Under the pieces are notes generated by a model. The model saw only the letters and a list, made by a program, of their open reading frames with translations, had not been told where the DNA came from and did no database searches. Shown one piece after another: positions 15,627-23,627 of a stretch of DNA of 64,000 nt. This DNA comes from Streptomyces sp. R41 (lineage in GTDB: Bacteria; Actinomycetota; Actinomycetes; Streptomycetales; Streptomycetaceae): positions 5,501,001-5,565,000 of the forward strand of contig NZ_CP163443.1 in NCBI RefSeq assembly GCF_041053055.1, given 5' to 3'. The first letter of the stretch is position 1. The number at the start of each line of letters is the position of its first letter. A program made the translations under genes and the position numbers.

Positions 15627-16622
15627 CTACTCCCCGCTCAACCGCGCCGCCGCGAACTCCCGCATTCCCTCCACGAATCCGACCTCGGCCTTCCAGCCCA
15701 GTTCGGCCCGCAGCCGCGACGAGTCCGCGGTGATGTGGCGAACGTCGCCGAGCCGGTACTCCCCGGTCACGACGGGCTCGGGGCCGCCGTACGCGGCGGC
15801 CAGGGCGCGTGCCATCTCGCCGACGGTGTGCGGTTCGCCGCTGCCGGTGTTGTAGGCGGTGAGCGCACCGTCGTGCGAACCCGCCTCCAGCGCCGCCACG
15901 TTGGCCGCCGCCACATCCCGTACGTGTACGAAGTCCCGCCGCTGCCCGCCGTCCTCGAAGACGCGCGGGGCCTCGCCCCGGGCGAGCGCGGACCGGAAGA
16001 AGGAGGCGACGCCGGCGTACGGGGTGTCGCGGGGCATCCCGGGGCCGTACACGTTGTGGTAGCGCAACGACACGGCGCTGCAGCCTGTCGACCGGGCCCA
16101 GGCCGCCGCCAGATGCTCCTGGGCCAGCTTGGTCGTCGCGTACACGTTCCGGGGGTCGGCCGGGGCGTCCTCGCCCACCAGACCCGGCGTCAGTTCCTCA
16201 CCGCACCGGGGGCACCGGGGCTCGAAACGCCCCGCGTCGAGATCCTCGACGGCCCGGGGCCCCGGCCGCACCACACCGTGCCATTCGCACTCGTACCGCC
16301 CCTCCCCGTACACCACCATCGACCCGGCGAGCACGAGCCGCCGTACCCCCGCGTCGGCCATGGCGGCGAGCAGCACCGCCGTACCGAGGTCGTTGCGCGA
16401 GACGTACTCGACCGCGTCGTCGAACCCCCTGCCAAGACCCACCATCGCCGCCTGATGACACACGGCGTCCACTCCCGGCAGCGCGGCCGCGAGGGCCGCG
16501 GCGTCGCGCACGTCCAGGCCGTCGCGCAGGTCGAACACGACCGTCTCGTGCCCCCGCGCGGCCAGCGCCTCGACGACATGGGACCCGATGAACCCGGCAC
16601 TGCCGGTGACCAGTACTCGCAT
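15627..16622 (-). CDS. NAD-dependent sugar epimerase with CxxC insertion
   Basis: 331 aa extended SDR. The nucleotide motif is GSAGFIG (residues 7-13) and the catalytic pair is Tyr161/Lys165 in 'YATTKLAQEH'. Between residues 110 and 145 an insertion carries C112, H115 and 'CPRCG' (C137, C140), a likely zinc-binding knuckle. As I recall, a similar insertion occurs in dTDP-L-rhamnose 4-epimerase-like proteins, so a role on dTDP-6-deoxysugars is plausible but unproven. ATG 16622 starts directly at the Rossmann strand. Convergent with the kinase. Confidence 0.8.
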   Translation of the reverse strand: MRVLVTGSAGFIGSHVVEALAARGHETVVFDLRDGLDVRDAAALAAALPGVDAVCHQAAMVGLGRGFDDAVEYVSRNDLGTAVLLAAMADAGVRRLVLAGSMVVYGEGRYECEWHGVVRPGPRAVEDLDAGRFEPRCPRCGEELTPGLVGEDAPADPRNVYATTKLAQEHLAAAWARSTGCSAVSLRYHNVYGPGMPRDTPYAGVASFFRSALARGEAPRVFEDGGQRRDFVHVRDVAAANVAALEAGSHDGALTAYNTGSGEPHTVGEMARALAAAYGGPEPVVTGEYRLGDVRHITADSSRLRAELGWKAEVGFVEGMREFAAARLSGE

Positions 16623-16876
16623 GAGCCGAACGCTAGGGCCCCGGGCGCGGTGCACGGCAGAGCGGCGCCCGTCACGTCACCCGGCCGTAAGAGTTGTCCC
16701 GTACTGTCCCGCGGCTTCGTGGAACGGGGTCGGTCTGTCGGCGCGACCGGCTTCAACAGGTCCCGAGAGCCCGTACGTGACCCGGATCACAGGGGCAGGG
16801 TGCATCGCGGAGGGGGCTCCAGTGTCTTTCCCCTTGTGGAGGGAGCCGGTGCAGGGAGCCGGCGAGAACGGGGACG

Positions 16877-17389
16877 GTGCGGATGGAGCAGGATCGGGCC
16901 GATGGGTTCGACGGGTTCGTGGCGGCCCGTTGGTCCGCGTTGTTCCACCTCGCGCGGCTGCTCGCCGGAGGCGACCGGCACCGGGCCGAGGACCTGCTCC
17001 AGGAGGCCCTGGTCAAACTCTGGTTCGTCTGGCCCAGGATCGCCGAGGAGGCACCGGAGGCGTACGTACGCAAGGTCCTGGCGCGAGCGGCGGCCCGCTC
17101 CGCCCGGCGGCGCTGGTGGGGTGAGCGCCCGGTCGAACAGCTCCCCGACCTGCCGGAGGCGGGCGACGTGTCCGCCTCCGTGGTGGAGCGCTCGCGGTTG
17201 GAGTCCGCGCTGGCCCAGTTGCCGGCGCGGCAGCGGGCCGCGGTGGTGCTGCGCTACTACCAGGACCTGCCCGAGAAGCAGGTCGCGGAGGCGCTGGGGT
17301 GCCCGGTGGGCACCGCTCGATCCCATGCGTCACGGGGCGTGGCGCGGCTGCGCCGGATCCTGGCCGATGTCATCGAGCCGGTGGGGTGA
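16877..17389 (+). CDS. SigE-family ECF RNA polymerase sigma factor
   Basis: 170 aa. Region 2 covers about 10-75 ('AEDLLQEALVKLWFVWPRI'). Region 4 covers about 108-165 ('LPARQRAAVVLRYYQDLPEKQVAEALG' split over the HTH, then 'GTARSHASRGVARLR'). Size and motifs match the SigE-like group common in Streptomyces. GTG 16877 or ATG 16883 are both possible. Eleven bases separate it from the next gene, a single-pass membrane protein likely to be its regulator. Confidence 0.9.
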   Translation: MRMEQDRADGFDGFVAARWSALFHLARLLAGGDRHRAEDLLQEALVKLWFVWPRIAEEAPEAYVRKVLARAAARSARRRWWGERPVEQLPDLPEAGDVSASVVERSRLESALAQLPARQRAAVVLRYYQDLPEKQVAEALGCPVGTARSHASRGVARLRRILADVIEPVG

Positions 17390-17399
17390 AGGGGAGTCC

Positions 17400-17924
17400 A
17401 TGGATCACTTCGAGCGGGAGTTGGCGCGGTTGATGCGCGACACCCAGGAGCACACCCCCTTCGAGCCGAAGCACCGGACGCGTCTGCGGGCGGGCGTACG
17501 GGCCCGCCGCCGTGCCCGCGCGGCGCAGAAGGCCGTCGGCTCCGTTCTGGCGGTCGCCGGACTCGGCATCGGCTTCTTCCTGCTGCCCCACGACCCCGTC
17601 AAGGACAGGCCCCAGGCTCCCCTTCCACGGCCCGCGACGAGCCCGTCGTATCCGAGTACGACGCCGACGCCGGACGCGTCCCCGAGCGAGACCTCCACCG
17701 CGACCCCCTCGAACACCGCCGGGACCGGCGACTCGACCTCCGGCCCGCCCACGACACCGACCGCGACCGGGAGTTCGGTCACGGCCTCCTCGGACCCGAC
17801 CGTGACCGCGACCGACACGCCACCGCCCTCGTCCTCGGGGACGCCGAGCGCACCGGCGACGCCGTCGAGCACACCCTCGACCCTCGAGTCGTCGTCGCTC
17901 GCCGACTCGGCCGCCCCCGGGTAG
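17400..17924 (+). CDS. single-pass membrane protein, probable anti-sigma partner
   Basis: 174 aa from ATG 17400 with GGGGAG upstream. The N-terminal 40 residues are charged and cytosolic ('MDHFERELARLMRD'). One transmembrane helix spans about 45-62. The extracellular tail (about 75-174) is almost entirely Thr, Ser, Pro and Ala, resembling a wall-spanning or O-glycosylated stalk. It has no zinc-binding anti-sigma (ZAS) motif. Position directly after an ECF sigma gene suggests a membrane anti-sigma factor; this rests on context only. Confidence 0.65.
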   Translation: MDHFERELARLMRDTQEHTPFEPKHRTRLRAGVRARRRARAAQKAVGSVLAVAGLGIGFFLLPHDPVKDRPQAPLPRPATSPSYPSTTPTPDASPSETSTATPSNTAGTGDSTSGPPTTPTATGSSVTASSDPTVTATDTPPPSSSGTPSAPATPSSTPSTLESSSLADSAAPG

Positions 17925-18057
17925 CGGGTGCGGCGCCGCGTCCCCGACCGGCGACCGCAACTCGTCACCCCTGACCCGTGACACCCAGCCCCTGATCGCA
18001 CCACTGCCGTGGGTGACTTCGGCATGCCCTGCGACAGAACACAGACATGGACACATC

Positions 18058-19353
18058 GTGACAAATGCAGGGCTGATCGCCTTGACGGACTCCGTGATGG
18101 ACGACTTCATGGACCACGACTTCATGGACCGACTGCCGCTGCGCACACCGGTGCCGGCGCACCACCGGGAGCCCGTCCTGGACGTGGTCGTCCCGGTGTT
18201 CAACGAGGAGAGGGATCTGGAGCCGAGCGTGCGGCGGCTCCACGCGCACCTGCGGGAGACCTTCCCCTATCCGTTCCGAATCACCGTCGCCGACAACGCC
18301 AGCACCGACAAGACCCCGCGGATCGCGGCCCGGCTGGCCGCCGAGCTCCCCGGGACGCAGTGGCTGCGGCTGGCCGAGAAGGGACGGGGCCGGGCGCTGC
18401 ACGCAGCGTGGTCGCGTTCGGCGGCCCCCGTACTCGCGTACGTGGACGTGGATCTGTCGACCGATCTGACGGCGCTGCTGCCGCTGGTCGCCCCGCTGAT
18501 CTCCGGGCACTCCGACATCGCCATCGGCACCCGCCTGGCCCGCGGCTCCCGGGTGGTGCGCGGCCCCAAGCGGGAGGTCATCTCCCGCTGCTACAACGCC
18601 CTGTTGCGCTCCACCCTCGCCGTGGGCTTCTCCGACGCGCAGTGCGGTTTCAAGGCGGTGCGGCGCGATGTCGCCGAGCGGTTGCTGCCGCTGGTGAAGG
18701 ACTCGGGGTGGTTCTTCGACACCGAGCTGCTGGTGATCGCCGAACGGGCGGGGCTGCGCATACACGAAGTGCCGGTCGACTGGGTGGACGACCCCGACAG
18801 CCGGGTCGACATCCTGTCCACGGCGCTGGCCGACCTGCGCGGCATGGCCAGGATCGGCCGGGCGCTGGCCCGTGGCACGCTCCCGATGGCCAGGCTGCGC
18901 CGGAGCGCCGGCGGCGAGTCGCGGGGCGGCCTGGCCGGCCAGCTGCTGCGCTTCGCCGCCGTAGGAGCGGTGAGCACCGTCGGATACGTGCTGCTGTACG
19001 CGACATTGCGGCCTGCGGTGGGGCCGCAGGCCGCCAACGCGCTGGCGCTGCTGGCCTGCGCCGTCGCCAACACGGCCGCGAACCGGCGGCTCACCTTCGG
19101 GCTGCGCGGCCGCGGCGGTGCGATGCGCCACCAGGCCAAGGGACTGCTCGTCTTCGTGGTCGGCCTGGCACTCACCAGCGGGTCACTCGCCACCCTGCAC
19201 CACGTGGCGCCCGGGGCCGCGCGCCCCACCGAAGTCGCCGTGCTCGTCGCCGCCAACCTGGCCGCGACACTCCTGCGCTTCCTGCTCTTCCGGGCCTGGG
19301 TCTTCCCCGCCCGCCGCACCGGTCGCCGCGGGACGGGACCGACGGCCTCATGA
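18058..19353 (+). CDS. bifunctional GT2 glycosyltransferase/GtrA membrane protein
   Basis: 431 aa from GTG 18058 (ATG codons at 18097 and beyond are alternatives). GT2 domain about 40-245: 'VDVVVPVFNEERDL' style strand, 'VADNASTDKTPRI' and 'YVDVDLSTDLTALL' with DxD-like acidic pair. The GtrA domain with four helices spans about 295-425 ('LLRFAAVGAVSTVGYVLLY'). Such fusions transfer a sugar to polyprenyl phosphate and move the lipid-linked sugar across the membrane. The stop overlaps the start of the PIG-V-like gene (ATGA), so the two are coupled. Confidence 0.85.
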   Translation: MTNAGLIALTDSVMDDFMDHDFMDRLPLRTPVPAHHREPVLDVVVPVFNEERDLEPSVRRLHAHLRETFPYPFRITVADNASTDKTPRIAARLAAELPGTQWLRLAEKGRGRALHAAWSRSAAPVLAYVDVDLSTDLTALLPLVAPLISGHSDIAIGTRLARGSRVVRGPKREVISRCYNALLRSTLAVGFSDAQCGFKAVRRDVAERLLPLVKDSGWFFDTELLVIAERAGLRIHEVPVDWVDDPDSRVDILSTALADLRGMARIGRALARGTLPMARLRRSAGGESRGGLAGQLLRFAAVGAVSTVGYVLLYATLRPAVGPQAANALALLACAVANTAANRRLTFGLRGRGGAMRHQAKGLLVFVVGLALTSGSLATLHHVAPGAARPTEVAVLVAANLAATLLRFLLFRAWVFPARRTGRRGTGPTAS

Positions 19354-19426
19354 ACCACACGGCGCTGAACCACACGGCGCTGAACCACACGGCGCTGAAC
19401 CACGCGACGCTGAACCACGCGACGTC
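19350..19426 (+). repeat. 15-bp coding tandem repeat (NHTAL/NHATL)
   Basis: Five copies of a 15-base unit (aaccacacggcgctg and variants) directly after the start codon of the PIG-V-like gene. The first three units are nearly identical, the last two carry transitions. A change in copy number keeps the frame. Confidence 0.8.
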
Positions 19427-20705
19427 GAGCGACCGAGCGATGAGTCACGCGAAACTGACGGCTCGTCCGGACGCCGACATCCCCGAGTCCTCCGACGCCG
19501 TCCCTGCCAGGGAGCAGCGGCTGCGCCGGGCCGCGCGGCACTACGCACCCGTCCTCGCGATGTACGGCGCACTGAAGCTCATCGGCTTCTCCGTGTTCAT
19601 GTATCTGCTGCACTCCGCCGGGGACTACCGCACGAAGCACCCGCGCTTCGGCGGCGGCGCCCACCCCTGGGATGTACTGGCCACGTGGGACGGCTGGTGG
19701 TACGAGCAGATCGCCGCGCACGGGTACCACCCCGCGCTCGTCCCGGTTCCCGGGGCGAAGGGCCTGATCACCCTCGAAGGCAACTCGGCGGCGTTCTTCC
19801 CGCTCTACCCGGCGGCGATGCGCCTGGTCTCCGAGTGCACCGGCCTCGGTCCGTACGGCGCCGGCATGCTGGTCTCCGTCGTCGCCTCGTTCGTCGCCGC
19901 GCTCGGCATCTACGCCGTCACCGCCCGGTTCGGCGGCAGGCGGGCCGGGCTGGCCGCGGCCGGACTGTGGGCGGTCTGGCCCGGCTCCGGCATGGAGTGG
20001 TCGGTCTACTCGGAGTCCCTCTACATCGCCCTCGCCGTCTGGGCCTGCCACGCCGTCATCACCCACCGCTGGCTCACCGCGGGGGTCCTCACCTTCACCG
20101 CCGGCCTCAACCGCCCCACCGCCGTCGCGCTGATCGCCGCCCTGACGGTGGCCGCGCTGCCGGCACTCCACCGACACCGCCGCCGGGACGGCATGGTCCG
20201 GCCGCTGACCGCGATACTGATCGCCCCGCTCGGCCTGGTCGGCTACCTGCTCTGGGTGGGCCACCGAATGGGCGACTACGGCGGCTACTTCAAGCTCCAG
20301 ACCGGCGCGTGGGCGCACACCTTCGACTACGGCAGCCACACACTCGACGTCCTCACCTCCGTCCCGGTGGGCCACTTCGACTACCTCTTCGCGTTCCCCT
20401 TCGAAGACATCATCGGCGTGGCCGTCGTCCTCCTGTCCCTGCTGCTGATCCCCCTCCTGATCCGCCTGCGCCCCCCGGCCGTCCTGGTGGTCCACACCCT
20501 CCTGACCATCGCCCTGGTCCTCGGCAGCCGGCAGATCTTCGGCAACGTCTCCCGCTACCTGCTCCCCGCCTTCCCCCTCTTCATCCCGCTCGCCCTCCAG
20601 ATGCGCGGCCTCCGACCGCCCACGCAGTTCACGCTGCTCGCCATCGCCGCGGTGGCCTCGGGCTCGTACGCGGGCTACGCCCTCTTCGAACTCGGCGTCC
20701 CGTAA
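19350..20705 (+). CDS. PIG-V-like mannosyltransferase/GT-C membrane protein
   Basis: 451 aa with about nine transmembrane helices. The early luminal-type loop 'WDGWWYEQIAAHGY' and later 'NSAAFFPLYPAAMRL' are characteristic of the PIG-V-related family in actinobacteria, which uses lipid-linked mannose. The adjacent GT2-GtrA enzyme, overlapping by four bases, could supply the lipid-sugar donor. The first 25 residues are a peculiar NHTAL/NHATL pentapeptide repeat encoded by a 15-bp tandem repeat; the conserved part starts near residue 50. Confidence 0.75.
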   Translation: MNHTALNHTALNHTALNHATLNHATSSDRAMSHAKLTARPDADIPESSDAVPAREQRLRRAARHYAPVLAMYGALKLIGFSVFMYLLHSAGDYRTKHPRFGGGAHPWDVLATWDGWWYEQIAAHGYHPALVPVPGAKGLITLEGNSAAFFPLYPAAMRLVSECTGLGPYGAGMLVSVVASFVAALGIYAVTARFGGRRAGLAAAGLWAVWPGSGMEWSVYSESLYIALAVWACHAVITHRWLTAGVLTFTAGLNRPTAVALIAALTVAALPALHRHRRRDGMVRPLTAILIAPLGLVGYLLWVGHRMGDYGGYFKLQTGAWAHTFDYGSHTLDVLTSVPVGHFDYLFAFPFEDIIGVAVVLLSLLLIPLLIRLRPPAVLVVHTLLTIALVLGSRQIFGNVSRYLLPAFPLFIPLALQMRGLRPPTQFTLLAIAAVASGSYAGYALFELGVP

Positions 20706-20776
20706 AGGCCAGGCGGAGGTGATTCGGCTGTCGGGGCGCGGTGAGGTCGGGGGCACTGTTCGGCGAGCTGGTTCGG

Positions 20777-21901
20777 TCAGGCGGGGATGTGCCAGAGCGG
20801 GGCCTGGTACTGCTCCGGACGGCTGCTGAGCAGGAGTGACCTGAGGTCCTGGCGTTGCTGGTCGCCGAGTCCGAGTGCCTCGGTGATCCTGCGGAACGTC
20901 ACGTGGGTGATGCCTCGGGCGCGGGCGTCGGCCTCGAACCGGTCGAGTTGACGGAGCGTGCTGTCCGGGTCGAGCCGCTGTTCCGGTCGGCCCGGCAGCC
21001 GACCGGACTTGTTCCGCTCGTAGTCGATCTCCGAGTAGCCGCAGACTGCGCGGCTGGCCTGTTCGGCCTCCTCGAGGCTCTCCGTCTCAAGGAGGGCGCG
21101 GGCAAGCTCGTTGCGATTGAGGGCGTCGTCCAGGTCCGCTTCGTGGACGGTGGGGCCTTCGTCGGTGAGCGGGACCGGCAGGCCGACGTCCCTGACTTCG
21201 CAGAGGCCGCGGACCCCGCGGGCTGTGGCCGCCAGCATGGCCGCCGCCTCGGACGGGTGCCACTCCAGTACCGAGCCGACTGGTTCGACATGCTCGGCCG
21301 TGAACGTCAGGACCGTGGGGCCCATGCGGTCGCGCAGGTCCTCGGCCGGGAGCTCGCCGTCCAGCCCGGGGCCGGCGACCAAGAGCCGCACCGGTGCGTT
21401 GACCTGATAGCACGCGGCCAGAGTGAGGGCGTCGGCGAGAGGGCTGCGAAGGGTGGGTTCGTCGCCCTTGGCGAGGATGTCGCCGCCGACGTCCAGGAGG
21501 TCGAGGGACTCGGGGTCCAGGAGCTGGATGAGCTCTTCGAGTTGACGCGTGATGCCCTCGGCGCCGTGCAGCGGATCGAGCAGGGCGAAGATGTGCGGCA
21601 GTTCGCCTGCCAAGCGGGGGAGCGTCGAGTTCGCCGGAGCGATCGGCTTCGCCTCGGCGGGGACGGTCCGGACGCTTCGAGAGAGGGGCCGGAGGCCGGT
21701 GAAGTGAGCCGGCCCTCGTGGCCCCGGCACCGGATCGATCAGCTGGCGGTCCCACGCGTAGGTGAGGATCAGCGCCGGACGGCCGCCGTCCGCGTAGAGG
21801 GCCGCGTAGAGCATTGAGGCGGCGACGGCGTCGCCCCCGCCTCCGGCTGCCACGATCAAGCGCGTCACCCTCGTCAGCGTACGGGTTCGCGTACTGGCCA
21901 C
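20777..21901 (-). CDS. DUF1152 family protein
   Basis: 374 aa. The Gly-rich start 'LIVAAGGGGDAVAAS' (about residues 15-29) is the DUF1152 hallmark, reminiscent of a nucleotide-binding loop. Further conserved segments include 'LLDVGGDILAKGDEPTLRSP' and 'LLVAGPGLDGEL'. No membrane segments; biochemical role unknown. Transcribed divergently from a GntR/UTRA regulator, with an operator-like palindrome between them, so it is likely that regulator's target. Confidence 0.85.
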   Translation of the reverse strand: MASTRTRTLTRVTRLIVAAGGGGDAVAASMLYAALYADGGRPALILTYAWDRQLIDPVPGPRGPAHFTGLRPLSRSVRTVPAEAKPIAPANSTLPRLAGELPHIFALLDPLHGAEGITRQLEELIQLLDPESLDLLDVGGDILAKGDEPTLRSPLADALTLAACYQVNAPVRLLVAGPGLDGELPAEDLRDRMGPTVLTFTAEHVEPVGSVLEWHPSEAAAMLAATARGVRGLCEVRDVGLPVPLTDEGPTVHEADLDDALNRNELARALLETESLEEAEQASRAVCGYSEIDYERNKSGRLPGRPEQRLDPDSTLRQLDRFEADARARGITHVTFRRITEALGLGDQQRQDLRSLLLSSRPEQYQAPLWHIPA

Positions 21902-21933
21902 TCACCTTATAGTGGCTAGTGGTAATAGCCACT
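21899..21933. promoter_or_regulatory. operator-like palindrome in the DUF1152/GntR divergent promoter
   Basis: AGTGGCTA (21911-21918) and TAGCCACT (21926-21933) form a perfect 8-bp inverted repeat around a 7-base spacer. A further CCACT at 21899-21903 pairs with the AGTGG of the first arm, giving three half-sites. Position just upstream of the GntR gene and at the DUF1152 start fits autoregulation and target repression. Confidence 0.65.
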
Positions 21934-21949
21934 TGGACAAGGGGCTCCG

Positions 21950-22690
21950 ATGCCGCAGATCGAAGAGACCCGGCCCAAGTATCTGCAGATCGCGCACTAC
22001 ATCCGCGAGCAGATTCTGCGGGGCGACCTTCGGCCCGGCGACGAGGTCCCCTCGGAACGCAGATTGGCGGCCGACTGGAGCGTGTCACGGCCGACGGCCG
22101 CTCGGTCGCTGGAGGCGCTGCGTCATCAGGGGCTGGTCGAGAAGCGGCAGGGATCGGGCACCTACGTGCGCACAGGCGCCGCGAACCGGCGTGCCCGGGA
22201 GTTCTACGGCCGGGCCAGGCAGACCGGCAGGATCCATCCGCCGGGCGAGTACGCGGTGATCACCTCGGCCGGCTGGCTGGCGGCTCCCGACCACGTTGCC
22301 GAGGCGCTGAGCCTGACACCCGGAGCCAGGGCTGTTCACCGGCGCCGGGTGACCAGGAACGAGACCGGGCCGATCGCGATCTCCACGTCCTGGTTCGGGG
22401 CCGATGTCGCAGAGCGTGCCCCCAAGCTCCGTGAGCTCGACCTGATTCAGGAGGGGACGCTCCTGTACGTCGAGAGCGTGACGGGGCGTCAAGGAAGCTA
22501 TGCCGAAGACCGTTTGTGCGCGCGTCGGGCAACCGAGGGCGAGGCGGTCGACCTCGAACTCGAGCCCGGAGCAGCTGTCCTGATCGTCCATCACGTCGTC
22601 CACGACCTGCAGGACCGACCGTTGGAGTTCGCCGAGGCGACCTACCCGCCGGGCCGTTGGGCGTTCGAGCAGGGCTACCCGATCGGCTAG
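21950..22690 (+). CDS. GntR/HutC-type transcriptional regulator with UTRA domain
   Basis: 246 aa. GntR winged helix about 8-75 ('GDEVPSERRLAADWSVSRP', then 'GLVEKRQGSGTYV'). UTRA ligand-binding domain about 95-242 ('HRRRVTRNETGPIAISTSW', end 'PPGRWAFEQGYPIG'). HutC-branch proteins respond to small metabolites. ATG 21950 has AAGGGG eight bases upstream. The palindrome at 21911-21933 is the likely binding site. Confidence 0.9.
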   Translation: MPQIEETRPKYLQIAHYIREQILRGDLRPGDEVPSERRLAADWSVSRPTAARSLEALRHQGLVEKRQGSGTYVRTGAANRRAREFYGRARQTGRIHPPGEYAVITSAGWLAAPDHVAEALSLTPGARAVHRRRVTRNETGPIAISTSWFGADVAERAPKLRELDLIQEGTLLYVESVTGRQGSYAEDRLCARRATEGEAVDLELEPGAAVLIVHHVVHDLQDRPLEFAEATYPPGRWAFEQGYPIG

Positions 22691-22695
22691 ACAGT

Positions 22696-22754
22696 CGCGC
22701 CTTTCGGCGCGCATCGCTGCGAGCCTGGTACGGCGCGTATCGCTGCGAGCGCGC
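22696..22754. repeat. small hairpin plus 17-bp direct repeat after the GntR gene
   Basis: CGCGCC-TTTC-GGCGCG (22696-22711) is a weak terminator candidate. It is followed by two similar copies of gcgc(a/-)tcgctgcgagc-type sequence near 22709-22725 and 22734-22751. Confidence 0.35.
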
Positions 22755-22770
22755 GGCCGTTGCCGAGACG

Positions 22771-23475
22771 TCAGTAGTCGATGCTCGGGTACCAGTCGCC
22801 GCGGCCCTGCGGGGTCAGGTCGAGGAGGTGCCAGACGGGGGCCAGGAGGTCGATGCCTCGTTCCTTGATGTCCTCGGCCATGCGGGGGTGAGCGGAGTAG
22901 GAGTGGCGGACCGCTCCGTCGCCGTCGCGGGTGAAGACGGAGATGGTGGAGTCCTGTTCGCCGTCCTTGTCCTCGCTGCCCAGGTCGTACTTGAACGTGC
23001 TGTCGCCGCAGCTCAGGAGGCGTAGCCGGTGCCAGCCGCGGTTGCGGGCGTGCTGCCGCACGGTGGGCGGGTCGGCGGCCGCGGCGATGACGAAGTCGGC
23101 GTTGCGCTCGACGTGGTGGGCGATGCCGTTGAAGCCGTCGATCCACAGGGTGCACATCGGGCAGGGCTCGGTCTGCAGCTTGCCGTACATGAAGTGGTAG
23201 ACGATCAGCGGGCGGTCCGGGGCGGTGAACAGGCTGCTCAGGGTGGTCTCGCGGACGGGTGTGTCGCCGGCGGCGAGGTCGGCGGGGCCCTCGACGAAGG
23301 TGTAGTCGTCGACGGGCGGCCCCTCGGGGAGTGCCCGTCGCAGGGCCGCGACCTGCTCGCGCCCGCGCATGAGCTCGATCTCGGCCAGGCGAAGCTCTTC
23401 GCGGGCGGCGAGGTAGTCCGCCGTTTCCCCGGCCAGTCTGGTGTGCCGCACCATCGCGTCCTCCTGGGTGGCCAT
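22771..23475 (-). CDS. DUF899 family thioredoxin-like protein
   Basis: 234 aa from ATG 23475. The family block 'FMYGKLQTEPCPMCTLWIDG' carries a CxxC pair; 'NADFVIAAAADP' and the C-terminal 'HSYSAHPRMAEDI' also fit DUF899, a thioredoxin-fold family of unknown substrate. An upstream ATG at 23529 is in frame but the extra 18 residues are low-complexity. The C-terminus ends 'LTPQGRGDWYPSIDY', as expected for the family. Apparently monocistronic. Confidence 0.85.
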   Translation of the reverse strand: MATQEDAMVRHTRLAGETADYLAAREELRLAEIELMRGREQVAALRRALPEGPPVDDYTFVEGPADLAAGDTPVRETTLSSLFTAPDRPLIVYHFMYGKLQTEPCPMCTLWIDGFNGIAHHVERNADFVIAAAADPPTVRQHARNRGWHRLRLLSCGDSTFKYDLGSEDKDGEQDSTISVFTRDGDGAVRHSYSAHPRMAEDIKERGIDLLAPVWHLLDLTPQGRGDWYPSIDY

Positions 23476-23627
23476 CCGCCGCCCCCGGTCCGGGGCCCCG
23501 GCTCCCGCGTCCCCGAACCGGTCCTTCAAGCCTAGGGCGGCCGCGCGCGGTCCGCAGAGTTCCCCCGCGTCGCATGTCCTGTTCGGGAGTCGAGCACGGC
23601 CGGGTCAGGAGGCGTGGCCCGGCCCGG

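Noticed and set aside
14871..17399. Long plus-strand frame running through the kinase, the antisense of the epimerase and the sigma factor
   Set aside because: It only becomes real at the ATG 17400 (single-pass membrane protein). Upstream it is a shadow of three genes with recognisable motifs in other frames.
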